Positions 13,317-13,968 of a DNA stretch of 13,968 nucleotides are shown piece by piece. How positions within the stretch are numbered: the stretch's first letter is position 1; every line of letters starts with the position of its first letter. This DNA comes from Bacteriovoracaceae bacterium UBA1511. GTDB lineage: Bacteria > Bdellovibrionota > Bacteriovoracia > Bacteriovoracales > Bacteriovoracaceae. The translations under genes and the position numbers were made by a program. Location of the stretch: contig DCQT01000002.1 in NCBI GenBank assembly GCA_002323535.1, positions 1 through 13,968 on the forward strand, written 5' to 3'. Below the pieces are notes generated by a model. That model searched no databases. It saw only the letters and a list, made by a program, of their open reading frames with translations, and was not told the DNA's origin.

Positions 13317-13766
13317 ATGAAGTTAAACTTTCAAAAAGCAAGTACTACCCAAGATATTCAAAATGTTTATGAGTATAATATAGATGCATTTTCGGAGTCT
13401 CCGGATTTCAATTGGAATCTTAAGGAGATTGAAAAAGAAGTTAGCGAGGGTTGGGATCTTTATGCAGCTCACTTGGGTGATGAGGTAATCGCAGCTATTT
13501 TTTTAAAAGAAGAAAACGGACAGCTTCTGAGCAAGACAACTTCTATAAAAATGAACTATCAGGGAAGCGGTTACAGTCATAAGATTAAAGAGTTCATTGA
13601 AGACGCTGCTCAAAAAAACAAAATAAATCAGGTTGTAAACTTTTGCGGCATTGATAATTTTAGAATGTATTCATTAAATGAGAGCCACGGCTATAAAAAA
13701 ACAGGTAGAAAACTTGGTGCCAAAGGTACCGTCGTTGAGTGGGTGAAAATTCTCGGAAAAAAATAA
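13317..13766 (+). CDS. GNAT-family N-acetyltransferase
   Basis: This 149-residue protein has the order of GNAT elements: N-terminal helices (TTQDIQNVYEYNIDAF), central strands (WDLYAAHLGDEVIAAIFLK, about 46-64), motif A with SIKMNYQGSGYSHKIKEF (acetyl-CoA loop QGSGYS, 82-87), and motif B with NFRMYSLNESHGYKKTG (114-130). The loop QxSGYS is a slightly unusual form of the QxxGxG/A pattern. No substrate can be assigned, and it is not obviously related to the GNAT at 2907. The ATG is well supported by AAAGGA (13304-13309) at a seven-base spacing. The cytochrome c gene ends 56 bases upstream with no convincing terminator between, so the two may be co-transcribed. Confidence 0.85.
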   Translation: MKLNFQKASTTQDIQNVYEYNIDAFSESPDFNWNLKEIEKEVSEGWDLYAAHLGDEVIAAIFLKEENGQLLSKTTSIKMNYQGSGYSHKIKEFIEDAAQKNKINQVVNFCGIDNFRMYSLNESHGYKKTGRKLGAKGTVVEWVKILGKK

Positions 13767-13859
13767 CTTTTAAAATTTGTTGCAGTAGGTAAAATAAATA
13801 GACAAGGAATTTATTGTTTCTAATAATGGTAAGTGCTTATGTTTCAATGGAGGAAATAA

Positions 13860-13968
13860 ATGGCCGCAGCAAAGAAAAAGAAAAAAGTAGCTAAAAAAGC
13901 ATCAAAGAAAAAAGTCGCAAAGAAGAAGGTTGCTAAAAAAGCAACAAAGAAAAAAGTCGCAAAGAAGA
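13860..13968 (+). CDS. Histone H1-like lysine/alanine-rich protein, 5' part (cut by window end)
   Basis: An open frame starts at ATG 13860, with GGAGGA (13849-13854) at ideal spacing, and runs off the window after 36 codons. The product begins MAAAKKKKKVAKK and continues as KKVAKKA-type repeats made almost only of Lys, Ala, Val, Ser and Thr. Such tails occur in bacterial histone H1-like and AlgP-like proteins, which bind DNA without sequence specificity and compact the nucleoid. Only the repeat tail is visible, so it could also be the basic N-terminal extension of another protein. The coding DNA is a 42-base tandem repeat. The 93-base gap before it holds several AT-rich hexamers but no promoter I can single out. 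Confidence 0.8.
   Translation, partial: MAAAKKKKKVAKKASKKKVAKKKVAKKATKKKVAKK
13887..13968 (+). repeat. 42-base tandem repeat inside the H1-like gene
   Basis: A unit starting at 13887 recurs at 13929, exactly 42 bases (14 codons) later, with only a few differences. The second copy is cut by the window end. It encodes VAKKASKKKVAKKK and then VAKKATKKKVAKK. Codon-level similarity points to recent unit duplication, so copy number may vary between strains. Confidence 0.85.

Noticed and set aside
13793..13815. AATAAAT...ATTTATT inverted repeat before the H1-like gene
   Set aside because: Short all-A/T arms with a long loop are expected by chance in this AT-rich DNA.

Overview
The window is AT-rich, densely coded bacterial DNA with no tRNA or rRNA gene, insertion sequence, phage module or CRISPR array. 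No gene-free stretch exceeds about 130 bases. The EF-G fragment at the left edge carries a GVDCASGDTF segment like mitochondrial EF-G1 and the spirochaete/planctomycete/delta-proteobacterial (spd) type. Together with a System II cytochrome c maturation pair, a PilZ/receiver-like protein, a lysine-rich H1-like protein and several orphan proteins, this suggests a predatory or related Bdellovibrionota lineage (Bacteriovorax/Halobacteriovorax-like). That placement is inference.

Layout: (1) 2-988, 3' part of an EF-G gene closed by a strong terminator. (2) 1100-3425, a LysR-type regulator, a short class II nucleotidyltransferase (CCA-enzyme-like) and a GNAT acetyltransferase; the last two overlap by 4 nt. 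(3) 3507-6312, a winged-helix-like protein, a 645-residue protein that reads as two receiver-like/PilZ-like modules in tandem, and a YqaA-family membrane protein. (4) 6386-7603, a secreted protein of unknown function. (5) A bidirectional terminator, then a minus-strand block read right to left: thiamine pyrophosphokinase, a DUF1624/HGSNAT-type membrane acetyltransferase, CcsB (ResB) and CcsA. (6) 12268-13766 on the plus strand: an unknown 213-residue protein, a small periplasmic cytochrome c and a second GNAT. (7) From 13860, the start of a lysine/alanine-rich histone H1-like gene cut by the window edge.

How the genes work together: CcsB and CcsA form the heme-delivery and ligation complex that would mature the small cytochrome c encoded about 2 kb away. 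The thiamine pyrophosphokinase and the membrane acetyltransferase are translationally coupled. The receiver/PilZ protein, the winged-helix protein and YqaA look co-transcribed but have no known shared pathway.

The most interesting observations are two. Four genes (2047, 12221 minus, 12268, 12949) have a TANNNT -10-like box exactly at -12 to -7 of the start codon and no properly spaced Shine-Dalgarno, which suggests leaderless transcripts. The 645-residue protein appears to be an undescribed duplicated pseudo-receiver plus degenerate PilZ architecture.
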